Positions 1 to 8,214 of a stretch of 64,000 bases of DNA are shown in pieces. A model generated the notes under the pieces. The model worked only from the letters and a program-made list of their open reading frames with translations. It searched no databases and was not told the DNA's origin. The position numbers and the translations under genes were made by a program. Every line of letters begins with the position of its first letter. Positions within the stretch are counted from its first letter, which is position 1. Origin of the DNA: Duodenibacillus sp. (lineage in GTDB: Bacteria; Pseudomonadota; Gammaproteobacteria; Burkholderiales; Burkholderiaceae_F); assembly GCA_017628205.1 (NCBI GenBank), contig JAGBZO010000041.1:1-64000 (forward strand), in the 5' to 3' direction.

Positions 1-13
1 ACACAAAAGCCTT

Positions 14-131
14 TGCCTGACGACCATACCGAAGTGGTACCACTCCTTCCCATTCCGAACAGGACAGTGAAACGCTTTAGGGCCGATGATAGTTGGTTGT
101 ATTTCCAGTGAAAGTAGGACATTGTCAGGCT
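14..131 (+). rRNA. rrf: 5S ribosomal RNA
   Basis: The two ends pair (TGCCTGAC at the start, GTCAGGC at the end). The interior carries the conserved 5S core, with CCATTCCGAAC followed by AGTGAAACG and GCCGATG. This is the 3' end of an rRNA operon whose 16S and 23S genes lie before the window. The exact ends are uncertain by a few bases. Confidence 0.93.
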
Positions 132-143
132 TCCCTTTTCAGA

Positions 144-174
144 ACCCCCGATACCGAAAGGTACCGGGGGTTTT
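144..174 (+). terminator. rRNA operon terminator
   Basis: An 11-bp GC-rich stem with one mismatch and a GAAA loop is followed by TTTTGT. It lies 13 bases after the 5S end and should end the rRNA transcript. Confidence 0.85.
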
Positions 175-221
175 GTCTATTCAGCGAATCGATCACGTAC
201 AATGCTCCACTGACTACGGTA

Positions 222-833
222 ATGCTTATCGACATCGCTATGGGGCAACCTTTCAACATTTCCCAAAAGCAGGCGGAGATCCTGGCTGCGGTTTGCCAGA
301 TTCTTGCCGAACCCTCTCGACGCAAGTTCTCTTTGACGGATTTGGCTCAAGCCCTGCGACTCTCCCGCGCGGCTCCTTATCGCCATTTTGAGTCCAAAAC
401 GCAGGTTTGTCTGGCATTGATTGCATGGTGTCGGGCCTCCGTCGATTCAATGTTCGCAGAAATTGAACGCGAGACGGGGATGGAGATGCATGAGAAGGTG
501 TTGAACAAAGTGCATGCGCTCTTATTGTTTGCCAAAAAGAACCCGGGGATCGTTCGGATTTTGACTTCTGAGGCCTTGGATGACGAGGAAAGCAGATCGG
601 AATTGAATCGACTGTGGCAGCATATCTATGAGTGTATGCGTGCCTCCGTCGTATTGATCCGAGAATATGAACGTTCGCCGTTGCCGGGCTCCGAGGACGC
701 AATCGCCGTTTTGGTCGTCGATTTCATTCGTGGTGCTTATGGACGATTTAGTGCGCAGGATTTTGAAACGGATGTTCTGACGGGCTTTCCCGCCTTTGCA
801 GACCTGTTGGTCCACAGTCTGTCCAGGTACTGA
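222..833 (+). CDS. slmA: SlmA-like TetR-family nucleoid occlusion regulator
   Basis: 203 residues from the chosen ATG. The N-terminal helix-turn-helix (about residues 10-55) ends in APYRHFESKTQ, the TetR recognition-helix pattern. The all-helical ligand/dimer domain contains KKNPGIVRILTSEAL, which resembles the SlmA segment ERNPGLTRILTGHAL. SlmA binds specific chromosomal sites and blocks FtsZ ring assembly over the nucleoid. The open frame runs back to 93, inside the 5S gene, so that start is impossible. ATG 222 and ATG 240 are the candidates and neither has a strong ribosome binding site. It shares a bidirectional terminator with lysA. The TetR family is secure; the SlmA role rests on similarity. 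Confidence 0.75.
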   Translation: MLIDIAMGQPFNISQKQAEILAAVCQILAEPSRRKFSLTDLAQALRLSRAAPYRHFESKTQVCLALIAWCRASVDSMFAEIERETGMEMHEKVLNKVHALLLFAKKNPGIVRILTSEALDDEESRSELNRLWQHIYECMRASVVLIREYERSPLPGSEDAIAVLVVDFIRGAYGRFSAQDFETDVLTGFPAFADLLVHSLSRY

Positions 834-836
834 AGA

Positions 837-874
837 AAAGCGCCGATTGTCGGTTGACATCGGCGCTTTTTCTT
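837..874. terminator. Bidirectional terminator between slmA and lysA
   Basis: GCGCCGAT (840-847) pairs with ATCGGCGC (859-866). It has an A run on the left and TTTTTCTT on the right, so it can stop both converging transcripts. Confidence 0.85.
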
Positions 875-2162
875 AATCGCGTTTCACTTGCTTCAGAAGG
901 CGTTCGTTTCGCATCAAATCGGCGTAGGTGCCTCGTTCCCGGATCACCTGTACCTCTTCTCCGGAGACCATAATTTCCATCGCATTGGGGCGAGAATTGT
1001 AGTTGGAGGCCATCGACATGCCGTAGGCGCCGGCAGAGAACATGGCCAAGACGTCGCCTGCCCGAACCTTCAGCCGGCGGTTTTTGTCCAACCAGTCACC
1101 GGACTCACAAATGGGGCCTACGATGTCCCATCGTTTGGCGGGTTCGTCATTCTCGACGGTCTCTACGATCGGCATTTCCGCTTCATATAAAGCAGGGCGC
1201 ATCATATCGTTCATGCCGGTATCGACAATGCAAAAGTTTTTGCTTTCCGTCGGCTTCAAATATTGAACCGTCATCAAAAGAACCGCGCTACGGGCGATTA
1301 AGGATCGACCGGGCTCAAAGTAAAGCGTGAGATGTCCGTATCCGCGTTCTTCGCACAACGTCGTCAGGGCCTTGACGAGCTCGCTGGCGGCCGGAGGCGT
1401 TTCGTCAATATAACGAACACCGAGACCGCCGCCGAAATCGATGTGATCGATTTCGATGCCTTCGGCCTTGAGCGCGTCCACCAAGTCCAGAACTTTATGG
1501 CCGGCATCTAAAAAGGGAGAAAGCTCCGTAATCTGGCTGCCGATATGACAGTCAATCCCCGTCACGCGAATGTTCGGCAAGGAGGCGGCTTTTTTATACA
1601 GTTCCACGGAGGATTCGTAGGCAACGCCGAACTTGTTGTTTTTGAGCCCCGTGGAAATATACGGATGCGTTTTGGCGTCGACGTTGGGATTGATGCGGAC
1701 CGACACGTTTGCAACGACACCCATGTCGGCTGCAACTTCTTGCAGGCGATCCAATTCGGGGATGCTCTCCAAGTTGAAACACAGAATGCCGGCCTGCAAC
1801 GCTTCACGCATTTCCCTTACGGTTTTGCCTACGCCCGAGTAAACGATCTTCTTCGGATCGGCGCCGACGGCAAGCGCACGAGCCAGTTCACCGCCACTGA
1901 CGATATCAAAGCCGCAGCCCTTGCGATTCATTAGATCCAAGATACCCAAATTGGAGTTGGCTTTCATCGCGAAAAATACGCGATGGTCGGTTCCCTTGAG
2001 TTCTTGTTGGTAATCGGCGATCGTCTCTTCAATAGCCGACCGAGAGTAGACGTAAAGAGGCGTCCCGTAGCGACGGGCCAGATCGTCCAACGGAATGTCT
2101 TCACAGTACAGTTTTCCGTTGCGGTTGGAAAATCCTACGGGGAAAGGAGAAGCGAAGGTCAT
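873..2162 (-). CDS. lysA: Diaminopimelate decarboxylase
   Basis: 429 residues, the usual LysA length. It decarboxylates meso-diaminopimelate to L-lysine, the last step of lysine synthesis, using pyridoxal phosphate in the cytoplasm. Visible family motifs are YSRSAIEET near the start, the PLP lysine in FFAMKANSN (about residue 67), HIGSQI, the phosphate-binding FGGGLGV, EPGRS, and the substrate loop around CESGDW. It lies 12 bases after lptM, in the lptM-lysA order also seen in enterobacteria, and is probably cotranscribed with it. Confidence 0.97.
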   Translation of the reverse strand: MTFASPFPVGFSNRNGKLYCEDIPLDDLARRYGTPLYVYSRSAIEETIADYQQELKGTDHRVFFAMKANSNLGILDLMNRKGCGFDIVSGGELARALAVGADPKKIVYSGVGKTVREMREALQAGILCFNLESIPELDRLQEVAADMGVVANVSVRINPNVDAKTHPYISTGLKNNKFGVAYESSVELYKKAASLPNIRVTGIDCHIGSQITELSPFLDAGHKVLDLVDALKAEGIEIDHIDFGGGLGVRYIDETPPAASELVKALTTLCEERGYGHLTLYFEPGRSLIARSAVLLMTVQYLKPTESKNFCIVDTGMNDMMRPALYEAEMPIVETVENDEPAKRWDIVGPICESGDWLDKNRRLKVRAGDVLAMFSAGAYGMSMASNYNSRPNAMEIMVSGEEVQVIRERGTYADLMRNERLLKQVKRD

Positions 2163-2174
2163 AACTGTCTAAAC

Positions 2175-2318
2175 TTACTGAGCTTTGGAGTATTCCGGGG
2201 GCTGGGGAGCCGTCGTCGGCGCCGTCGTTCCGTAGGGATCCGGCATGTACAAGTCGCCATACTGGCCACAAGCGGTCAGCCCCGCCAAGCATACAATTGC
2301 GATTAAAACGCGTAACAT
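2175..2318 (-). CDS. lptM: LptM (YifL)-type small outer-membrane lipoprotein
   Basis: 47 residues. A short hydrophobic signal ends in the lipobox LTAC (C17), followed by GQYGDLYMP, which fits the LptM consensus CGxKGPLYxP. The rest is Pro/Thr-rich and looks disordered. LptM helps the LptD-LptE lipopolysaccharide translocon mature in the outer membrane. Position supports the call, since lptM sits between cyaY and lysA in many proteobacteria. The start is 33 bases from that of the divergent cyaY. Confidence 0.88.
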   Translation of the reverse strand: MLRVLIAIVCLAGLTACGQYGDLYMPDPYGTTAPTTAPQPPEYSKAQ

Positions 2319-2351
2319 GGTGATGCCTTATAACTTTTTGACTTAACGATT

Positions 2352-2669
2352 ATGACAGAAACTGAATTTCTCCAACAGGCAACGGCATTGTTCGATCGCA
2401 TCGAAGCGGCGGTTGAAGAGGCCGACGTGGGCGTCGACAGTGAACGAGCCGGCAACGTATTGACATTGGAGGCCGATAGCGGCGAGCAGGTCGTCATCAA
2501 TCTGCACGCTCCGACTCAACAGGTTTGGTTGGCGAGTCGGCAGGGCGGTCTACACTTTACCATGGTTGACGGTCAATGGTCTTGCACGCGCAATGCGGCA
2601 GACTTTTGGGTGGAATTGTCCAAAGCGGTCAGTTTCATTGCCGAGGAGCAAGTGCAACTGACCGCCTAA
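2352..2669 (+). CDS. cyaY: Frataxin-like iron-sulfur assembly protein CyaY
   Basis: 105 residues, full length. The acidic first helix (TEFLQQATALFDRIEAAVEEAD) precedes the beta sheet with the frataxin signatures NVLTLE, QVVINLHAPTQQVWLASRQGG and FHxTM-like LHFTM. CyaY binds iron through its acidic face and regulates IscS-dependent cluster assembly in the cytoplasm. It is divergent from lptM-lysA and convergent with mrcA, whose stop lies 6 bases past its own with no clear terminator between. Confidence 0.95.
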   Translation: MTETEFLQQATALFDRIEAAVEEADVGVDSERAGNVLTLEADSGEQVVINLHAPTQQVWLASRQGGLHFTMVDGQWSCTRNAADFWVELSKAVSFIAEEQVQLTA

Positions 2670-2675
2670 GGTTCG

Positions 2676-5006
2676 TTAGAAAATCTGATCGCGCAGGATG
2701 TCGCGTTCACGATTGTGTTCTTCAATTTTTCCGTCTAGCGGTACGTCACGAACAGACTGGTCGACCTGATCGGCGTAGTAGTACGTACCGTTAATCAATA
2801 CGACGCTCGAGGGTTGACGGCGGACATACGTCGGCTCGTCCTTCACCGCGACCTTCATGTAATCGATCCAAACGGGCAGAACGAGCCCGCCGCCGGTTTC
2901 TTTATCCCCCAACGGACGCATTTGATCGTAACCGATCCAACCGACGGCGACCAGAGGTCCGGCATAGCCGGCGAACCAAGCGTCGTACGAATTGTTGGTC
3001 GTCCCGGTCTTGCCGCCCATGTCTTGGCGACGTAGCTGACGATAAGCGCGTGCGCCGGTGCCTTCCTTCACGACGCCGCTCAGCAGATGATGCATGACAA
3101 AGGCGTTTCGTTCATCGATCGCGCGGATGGATTCGTCGCCGGCGGGCGTCGAGTTGACGCTCATGATCACGTTGCCGTCCGAATCGCTCACGCGATCGAT
3201 CAAGTACGGCTTGACGCGATATCCGCCGTTGGCAAAGACGCTGTAAGCGCCGAGCATTTCCCACGGAGTCGTCGCCCCGGCACCCAATGCGGTGGTCAAT
3301 TGGGGCGGCGTGTTTTTAGCTAAGAAACCGAATTTGGTGACGAATTCTTGGGCGTAGCGGGCGCCGATCGATTGCATGACGCGAATCGAGACGAGGTTTT
3401 TGGATTTTTTCAGCGCCGTGGACAAGCTCATCGGGCCGTCAAAACGGTTGTCGTAATTGCGCGGCTCCCACAGCTCGCCACCCGTCAGACGCGGATCGAT
3501 GGAGATGGGAGCGTCGTTGATGATCGTGGCCGAGTTGAAGCCCTTGTCCAAAGCGGCGGAATAGATGAAAGGTTTGAACGACGATCCGGGCTGACGCAAC
3601 GCTTGCGTGGCATGGTTGTACATGTTCAAATAGAAGTCGAAACCGCCGACCAAAGAGCGAACGGCACCGGTCGTGAAGTCCGCACTGATGAACGCGGCCT
3701 GCACTTCGGGGATCTGAGTGAGCGTCCAACCCTTGGAACTTTGCGTGATGCGAACGACGGAACCGACCTGCAGACGATTATCCAGCGTCTGATCATGCAG
3801 ATACTTGTCGGCAAACTTGGCGCTCTCGGCATCGAGAGAAATTATTGTGCCCGATGAGGTCGAAACACGGATGACGGCGTCGGAAATGTCCGTCACGACC
3901 GCGGCGATCAGTCCCGGCGAAGACGGCAGTTTGTTGACGGCGATTCGAATGGAATCCTTCTTGGTTTCCGGGTTGGAGATGTCGACGAACCCTTCCGGAC
4001 CGCGATAGCCGTACTTGCGATCGTAAGCGATCAAACGGCGACGAACCGATTCATACGCGGCTTGTTGGTCTTTGACGCGGATCGTCGTGTACACGTTGAG
4101 CCCACGTGTATACGTCTCTTCCTTGAAGGTGTCGTAAATCAACATGCGAGCCAATTCCGCCGCATATTCGGCATGAACCGTCAGCTCGTTGGATTTCGGT
4201 TGATTGCGTCGGGATTTGGTGACCAACGGCGCCTTGAGTTCGCGTTGGTACGTATCCTCGTCAATATAGCCGAGCGTGCGCATGCGGCCCAAGACGTAGT
4301 TTTTGCGCATGGTAGCGCGTTTCATATTGACGATGGGGTTGTAGGTGGAAGGGGCGACGGGAAGCCCGGCGATCATGGCCACTTCGCCGAGCGTCAATTC
4401 GTGCAAGTTCTTCCCGAAATACGTTTGGGCGGCGGAGGCGAAACCGTAGGCGCGTTGCCCCAGATAAATCTGATTGAGATAGACCTCGAGAATCTCGTCC
4501 TTGCTCAGATTTTGCTCGATCTTGTAGGCCATGGCCACTTCATACAGCTTGCGCGTGTACGTGCGTTCGGACGACAGGAAGAAATTGCGGGCCACCTGCA
4601 TCGTGATGGTGGAGCCGCCCTGGCCTTTTCGGCCGGTCAAAATGTTGGAAATGGCCGCGCGAGCGATCCCGGAAAATTCGATGCCGGAGTGTTCGTAAAA
4701 GCCGTTGTCTTCGGCCGAGAGCATGGCTTGTTTAACGATGACCGGCATGTCCGACAAGCGGACGAAATCGCGTTTTTCTTCACCGAACTCACCGATCAAA
4801 ACCCCTTCGGCACTGTAAACGCGCAAAGGAACTTTCGGGCGATAGTCCGTCAGAGCATCGATGGGAGGCAACTGGGAATAGGCGATGCCGAAAATAATTA
4901 GAAACAGGGCGATTCCGGCAACGGCGGCCGACACTCCGAGGCCGACCAACCAGCCGCAGAGCTTGAAAAAGGAGAAAGAACCGGATTTGGACTTTTTGGT
5001 TGCCAC
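2676..5006 (-). CDS. mrcA: Penicillin-binding protein 1A, bifunctional
   Basis: 776 residues from the preferred GTG at 5006. A basic cytoplasmic tail and one membrane helix (LVGLGVSAAVAGIALFLIIFG) lead into the GT51 transglycosylase domain (AEDNGFYEHSG with catalytic Glu; GGSTITMQVARN). The transpeptidase domain follows, with SxxK in QPGSSFKPF, SKN, and KTGTTN. It polymerises and cross-links peptidoglycan in the periplasm. The frame opens with TTG at 5036, but the GTG gives a natural MATKKSKS-like N-terminus with AAGGA ten bases upstream. It is convergent with cyaY. Confidence 0.95.
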   Translation of the reverse strand: MATKKSKSGSFSFFKLCGWLVGLGVSAAVAGIALFLIIFGIAYSQLPPIDALTDYRPKVPLRVYSAEGVLIGEFGEEKRDFVRLSDMPVIVKQAMLSAEDNGFYEHSGIEFSGIARAAISNILTGRKGQGGSTITMQVARNFFLSSERTYTRKLYEVAMAYKIEQNLSKDEILEVYLNQIYLGQRAYGFASAAQTYFGKNLHELTLGEVAMIAGLPVAPSTYNPIVNMKRATMRKNYVLGRMRTLGYIDEDTYQRELKAPLVTKSRRNQPKSNELTVHAEYAAELARMLIYDTFKEETYTRGLNVYTTIRVKDQQAAYESVRRRLIAYDRKYGYRGPEGFVDISNPETKKDSIRIAVNKLPSSPGLIAAVVTDISDAVIRVSTSSGTIISLDAESAKFADKYLHDQTLDNRLQVGSVVRITQSSKGWTLTQIPEVQAAFISADFTTGAVRSLVGGFDFYLNMYNHATQALRQPGSSFKPFIYSAALDKGFNSATIINDAPISIDPRLTGGELWEPRNYDNRFDGPMSLSTALKKSKNLVSIRVMQSIGARYAQEFVTKFGFLAKNTPPQLTTALGAGATTPWEMLGAYSVFANGGYRVKPYLIDRVSDSDGNVIMSVNSTPAGDESIRAIDERNAFVMHHLLSGVVKEGTGARAYRQLRRQDMGGKTGTTNNSYDAWFAGYAGPLVAVGWIGYDQMRPLGDKETGGGLVLPVWIDYMKVAVKDEPTYVRRQPSSVVLINGTYYYADQVDQSVRDVPLDGKIEEHNRERDILRDQIF

Positions 5007-5223
5007 GTTGAGCGAATCCTTGTGCCAGTCGGCCAAAAACGCAATGAAAAAATAGGGAAAAATCGAAGAGAAATTATAAAGACATCAGTGTGGTGCGCAA
5101 GCGCCGGGACGCGTCCGCTTCCCGAGTGTACCAGTGCGAAGTACAGGGCATTTGCAGGCAAGCCGCCGATGACGCGAGATGTTGGTACTATCGTTACGAA
5201 TCAATAAAAAAAGAGGTTCGAGG

Positions 5224-5544
5224 ATGAATCGATTGCAATTGTCGGAAGAGACGCTGAACGCGGTTTTGAAGTTTCGGGACGATCGCGGTTGGAGCCCTTT
5301 TCACAACCCGAAAGACTTGGCCGCATCGATCAGTATTGAGGCGGCGGAGCTGATCGAGTGTTTTCAATGGTCGGGCGAGTCGACCGATCCGACGTCCGAC
5401 ATCGAGCACGTGAAAGAAGAGATTGCCGACGTATTGATTTACACCTTGTATTTGGCCGATAGGCTCGGAGTCGATCTTGATCGGACGGTAAAGGCCAAGT
5501 TGGAGAAAAATGCGATCAAATATCCTCTAAAAGACGACAAATAA
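5224..5544 (+). CDS. MazG-like nucleotide pyrophosphohydrolase
   Basis: 106 residues, a single-domain all-alpha NTP pyrophosphatase. The Mg-binding pattern is complete: EAAEL (EExx-type helix), then EEIADVLIY (ExxD). The length and the start (RDDRGWSPFHNPKDLAASISIEAAEL) resemble small dCTP pyrophosphatase/MazG-like proteins, which cleave non-canonical or excess NTPs to NMP and pyrophosphate. ATG 5224 follows a GAGG run. It is transcribed alone and ends in a terminator shared with ttcA. The substrate cannot be read from sequence. Confidence 0.88.
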   Translation: MNRLQLSEETLNAVLKFRDDRGWSPFHNPKDLAASISIEAAELIECFQWSGESTDPTSDIEHVKEEIADVLIYTLYLADRLGVDLDRTVKAKLEKNAIKYPLKDDK

Positions 5545-5556
5545 TGCGTTTAAATG

Positions 5557-5586
5557 AAAAAGGAGCCGAACGCGGCTCCTTCTTCG
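5557..5586. terminator. Bidirectional terminator
   Basis: AGGAGCCG (5561-5568) pairs with CGGCTCCT (5573-5580) around a four-base loop. It has AAAA to the left and TTCTTC to the right, between the converging MazG-like gene and ttcA. Confidence 0.8.
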
Positions 5587-5594
5587 ACACGATG

Positions 5595-6512
5595 TCATTC
5601 GTCGCAGTCCGTATCGACGGCACCGGGGCCGACGCGCTCGAAGCGGGTGAAGTCAAAGAGCGTTTTGTCGCTTAGCTGCGATGCGGCGACGCGTGTCGTG
5701 CTCATGAACAGGTTGTAGATGCGACTGTCGTACTGTCGATCCCATTGAGCGATGAGTTCTTTGATTTCTTTTCGCTTTTGATTTTCGCGCGCCCCGCACA
5801 AATTCTTGGGGGCCAGGCTGAATTCGCGAATTCGCGCCCATTTGGCAATTTCGTATTCCCGAACGTAAACCATCGGACGGATGACAATGTTTTGTTTGTC
5901 GTCGCTGCGCAAGACGGGGGGCATCCCCTTGATGCGTCCGCCGTAAAACATGTTGAGCAGCAACGTGGAGACGACGTCGTCCATTTGGTGCCCCAACGCA
6001 ATTTTCGTGCAACCGAGTTCGCGAGCCACGCGATACAAAATGCCGCGACGCAACCGGGCGCACAACGAACAGACGTTTTTGCCCGAAGGAATCAGTTTTT
6101 CGATGATGGAGTGCGTGTCCTGATACTCGATATGGTACGGAACCCCGATGCTTTTCAGATAGTCCTCGAGCACGTGGGTCGGTTCCCCGGGGATTCCTTG
6201 CGCCACATGCACGGCGATCAGTTCGAAACGAATGGGCGCACGACCTTGCAATCGTTGCAAAGCGTCGAGCAAAACGTAACTGTCTTTGCCCCCGCTCATG
6301 GCCACCAACACTTTGTCGCCGTCTTCGATCATGTTGTAATCGGTAATAGCTTGCGCGGTGAGGCGAACGATGCGCTTTTCCAGTTTTCTGACGGAAACGG
6401 AGGCTTGAATGTGCTTGCCGGGCGCGACCTGAATGTATTTTTTCGAGTCGCGTCCGCTTTTGCTCATGCGGGGAGGTTTGGCCGGGTTCAAAGAGATCGG
6501 AGCTTCGGTCAT
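5595..6512 (-). CDS. ttcA: tRNA 2-thiocytidine synthetase TtcA
   Basis: 305 residues. The PP-loop SGGKDS (73-78) binds ATP. Iron-sulfur cysteines are C148 and C151 (CSLC) and a third in NLCGARE (about 239), as in the TtcA family. It adds sulfur to C32 of some tRNAs using a [4Fe-4S] cluster. ATG 6512 overlaps the folB stop by four bases (ATGA), so the two genes are translationally coupled. The 40-residue N-terminal extension rich in Lys/Arg is common in betaproteobacterial homologues. Confidence 0.95.
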   Translation of the reverse strand: MTEAPISLNPAKPPRMSKSGRDSKKYIQVAPGKHIQASVSVRKLEKRIVRLTAQAITDYNMIEDGDKVLVAMSGGKDSYVLLDALQRLQGRAPIRFELIAVHVAQGIPGEPTHVLEDYLKSIGVPYHIEYQDTHSIIEKLIPSGKNVCSLCARLRRGILYRVARELGCTKIALGHQMDDVVSTLLLNMFYGGRIKGMPPVLRSDDKQNIVIRPMVYVREYEIAKWARIREFSLAPKNLCGARENQKRKEIKELIAQWDRQYDSRIYNLFMSTTRVAASQLSDKTLFDFTRFERVGPGAVDTDCDE

Positions 6513-6895
6513 TTGTTCTTGGTTTTAAAGAGTTCGACGCCGATGGCACGGCAGTTCGGATAGGCTTGAGGCTTTCGGCTGGCAACGCGGACGGCTTGGA
6601 CGCGCGGATCGATCAATAAACGATCGGCAATCGCATCGACAAGCGTTTCTTGCAAATCGATGTGGCCGTCGGCGACGATGGCGTCGACGGCCTGAGGAAT
6701 CAGGGTGTAATCGTAGACGCCCTCGAGAGTGTCCGCATCGCTGTCGGCCGTACGAACCCAAACGTCGATGTTAAAGACGACGGGTTGAGGTTGGAGGCGT
6801 TCGACATCGTAGGCGCCGATAAACATGTCGATGGCATAGTCAAAGACCGAAAGTTTTCGGCAAGACAAAAGCAAGTGGTCGAATATCTGTGTCAT
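6509..6895 (-). CDS. folB: Dihydroneopterin aldolase FolB
   Basis: 128 residues. FIGAYDVERLQPQPVVFNIDVWV matches the FolB N-terminal pattern (GxxxxERxxxQ.v.idv), followed by TLIPQAVDAIV and a C-terminal pterin-site stretch ending GVELFK. It makes 6-hydroxymethyl-dihydropterin in folate synthesis. It is the first gene of the folB-ttcA operon. Its promoter must lie in the 29 bases shared with the divergent DUF2905 gene. Confidence 0.92.
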   Translation of the reverse strand: MTQIFDHLLLSCRKLSVFDYAIDMFIGAYDVERLQPQPVVFNIDVWVRTADSDADTLEGVYDYTLIPQAVDAIVADGHIDLQETLVDAIADRLLIDPRVQAVRVASRKPQAYPNCRAIGVELFKTKNK

Positions 6896-6924
6896 AGCTT
6901 GCAGTATGCCATTAGAATCATGGC

Positions 6925-7116
6925 ATGCGATGGATTCTTACTATTCTTATCTCTTTGATGGTCTTGATGACCTGCATCCCGTGGCTCAGTCGGTTTGGTT
7001 TGGGTCGGTTGCCTGGCGACATCAACTTTCGTTTGGGCAAGCGCAAGATCAGCATTCCGTTGGCCAGTACGGTCTTGATCGTGCTGGGCGCCTACCTGAT
7101 CGGCCGCTTATTCTGA
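6925..7116 (+). CDS. DUF2905 family small membrane protein
   Basis: 63 residues with two hydrophobic segments (about 1-20 and 44-62) flanking the family hallmark GLGRLPGDI followed by a short basic stretch. The function of the family is unknown. The ATG sits in an AT-poor context without a clear ribosome binding site. The 3' end overlaps the convergent cca by nine bases. Confidence 0.85.
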   Translation: MRWILTILISLMVLMTCIPWLSRFGLGRLPGDINFRLGKRKISIPLASTVLIVLGAYLIGRLF

Positions 7117-8214
7117 TCGTTCCCATCGGCATACAACGGCTTGTAATCGCGCGCTTGCGATGGCCGAGGCAATGTCTTTCGGATTGGCGGTCGCTTTGGC
7201 GATGCGTTGGGCATCGATGTCGGCATAGGCCTGCTTCAAGCGAAGAATGCGCTCCGTGTCGAGCGAAGGATGCCGAAGGGCTACGGCTTGCACCAACTGG
7301 CTAAAGCGCTCCGGACGTCTCAAGACGTCGGATTTCTCAAATACCGAAACGAAATCGACGGCGCTGTCGGCGTGCGCCATCGCCTCGCCGACGCGGGAAA
7401 AGAGCCCGACCATTTCCACCACTTCTTTCGGCGCCCTCAGTGCCGTGAGCGCACGACGGGCAGCATCGGCGTCATGGACGTTCGAGAACAACAAAGCGCA
7501 ACGCACCGGCAAAGGAGCGCGGAGTTGGGCCGCGCGATCGAGATTGACGAAAACCTCGGCGGACAGCGAGATTGTCGACATGGATCGAGACCAATAGCCG
7601 CATTCTTCAAGAATCGAGAGCATTCTCGAGGGTTGAACTTCCATGAGCCCGCGACTGAGTTCCGCCCAGACCCGTTCGGCGACCAACGCGTCCGACTCTC
7701 CGCATTGCACCATTTCCTGCATGAGCAGCAGGGTTTCCGGAGCGACGGTAAACATGGGCAGTCGAGCGGCAAATCGGGCGACGCGCAAAATACGCACGGG
7801 ATCTTCCACAAAAGCGCGACTGACATGCCGAAAGACTTTTTGGCGAATGTCCCCGACGCCGCCGTACGGATCGATCAAAGCGCCGTCCGCGTCTTGCGCA
7901 ATGGCGTTGATTGTTAGATCGCGGCGTTGCAAGTCTTCCTCCAACGTGATGTCTCGGGCCGTGTAAAAACTGAATCCGTGATAGCCCGCCACGGTTTTGC
8001 GCTCCGTTCGAGCCAACGCGTATTCCTCATGCGTGTCGGGGTGCAAGAAGACGGGGAAGTCCGCGCCGACGGGAAGGTAGCCTTGCGCTGTCAATTCTTC
8101 AGGCGTCGCGCCGACAACGACCCAGTCCCGATCGCCTTGGGCGGTATCGATACCTTCCTCTTTCAACAGGCGGTCGCGTACGCAACCGCCGACGGCATAT
8201 ACCCGATACGTCAT
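7108..8214 (-). CDS. cca: CCA-adding tRNA nucleotidyltransferase
   Basis: 368 residues. It is a class II nucleotidyltransferase with GGCVRDRLL (17-residue signature region), the metal-binding [18 protein letters not shown] and the motif [11 protein letters not shown], followed by [12 protein letters not shown]. It adds or repairs the 3' CCA end of tRNAs. It is shorter than the E. coli enzyme (about 412 residues). I see no HD phosphohydrolase motif in the C-terminal part. Its ATG overlaps the stop of the upstream uvrA-like gene by four bases, so it appears to be coupled to that gene. Confidence 0.93.
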   Translation of the reverse strand: MTYRVYAVGGCVRDRLLKEEGIDTAQGDRDWVVVGATPEELTAQGYLPVGADFPVFLHPDTHEEYALARTERKTVAGYHGFSFYTARDITLEEDLQRRDLTINAIAQDADGALIDPYGGVGDIRQKVFRHVSRAFVEDPVRILRVARFAARLPMFTVAPETLLLMQEMVQCGESDALVAERVWAELSRGLMEVQPSRMLSILEECGYWSRSMSTISLSAEVFVNLDRAAQLRAPLPVRCALLFSNVHDADAARRALTALRAPKEVVEMVGLFSRVGEAMAHADSAVDFVSVFEKSDVLRRPERFSQLVQAVALRHPSLDTERILRLKQAYADIDAQRIAKATANPKDIASAIASARLQAVVCRWERSE

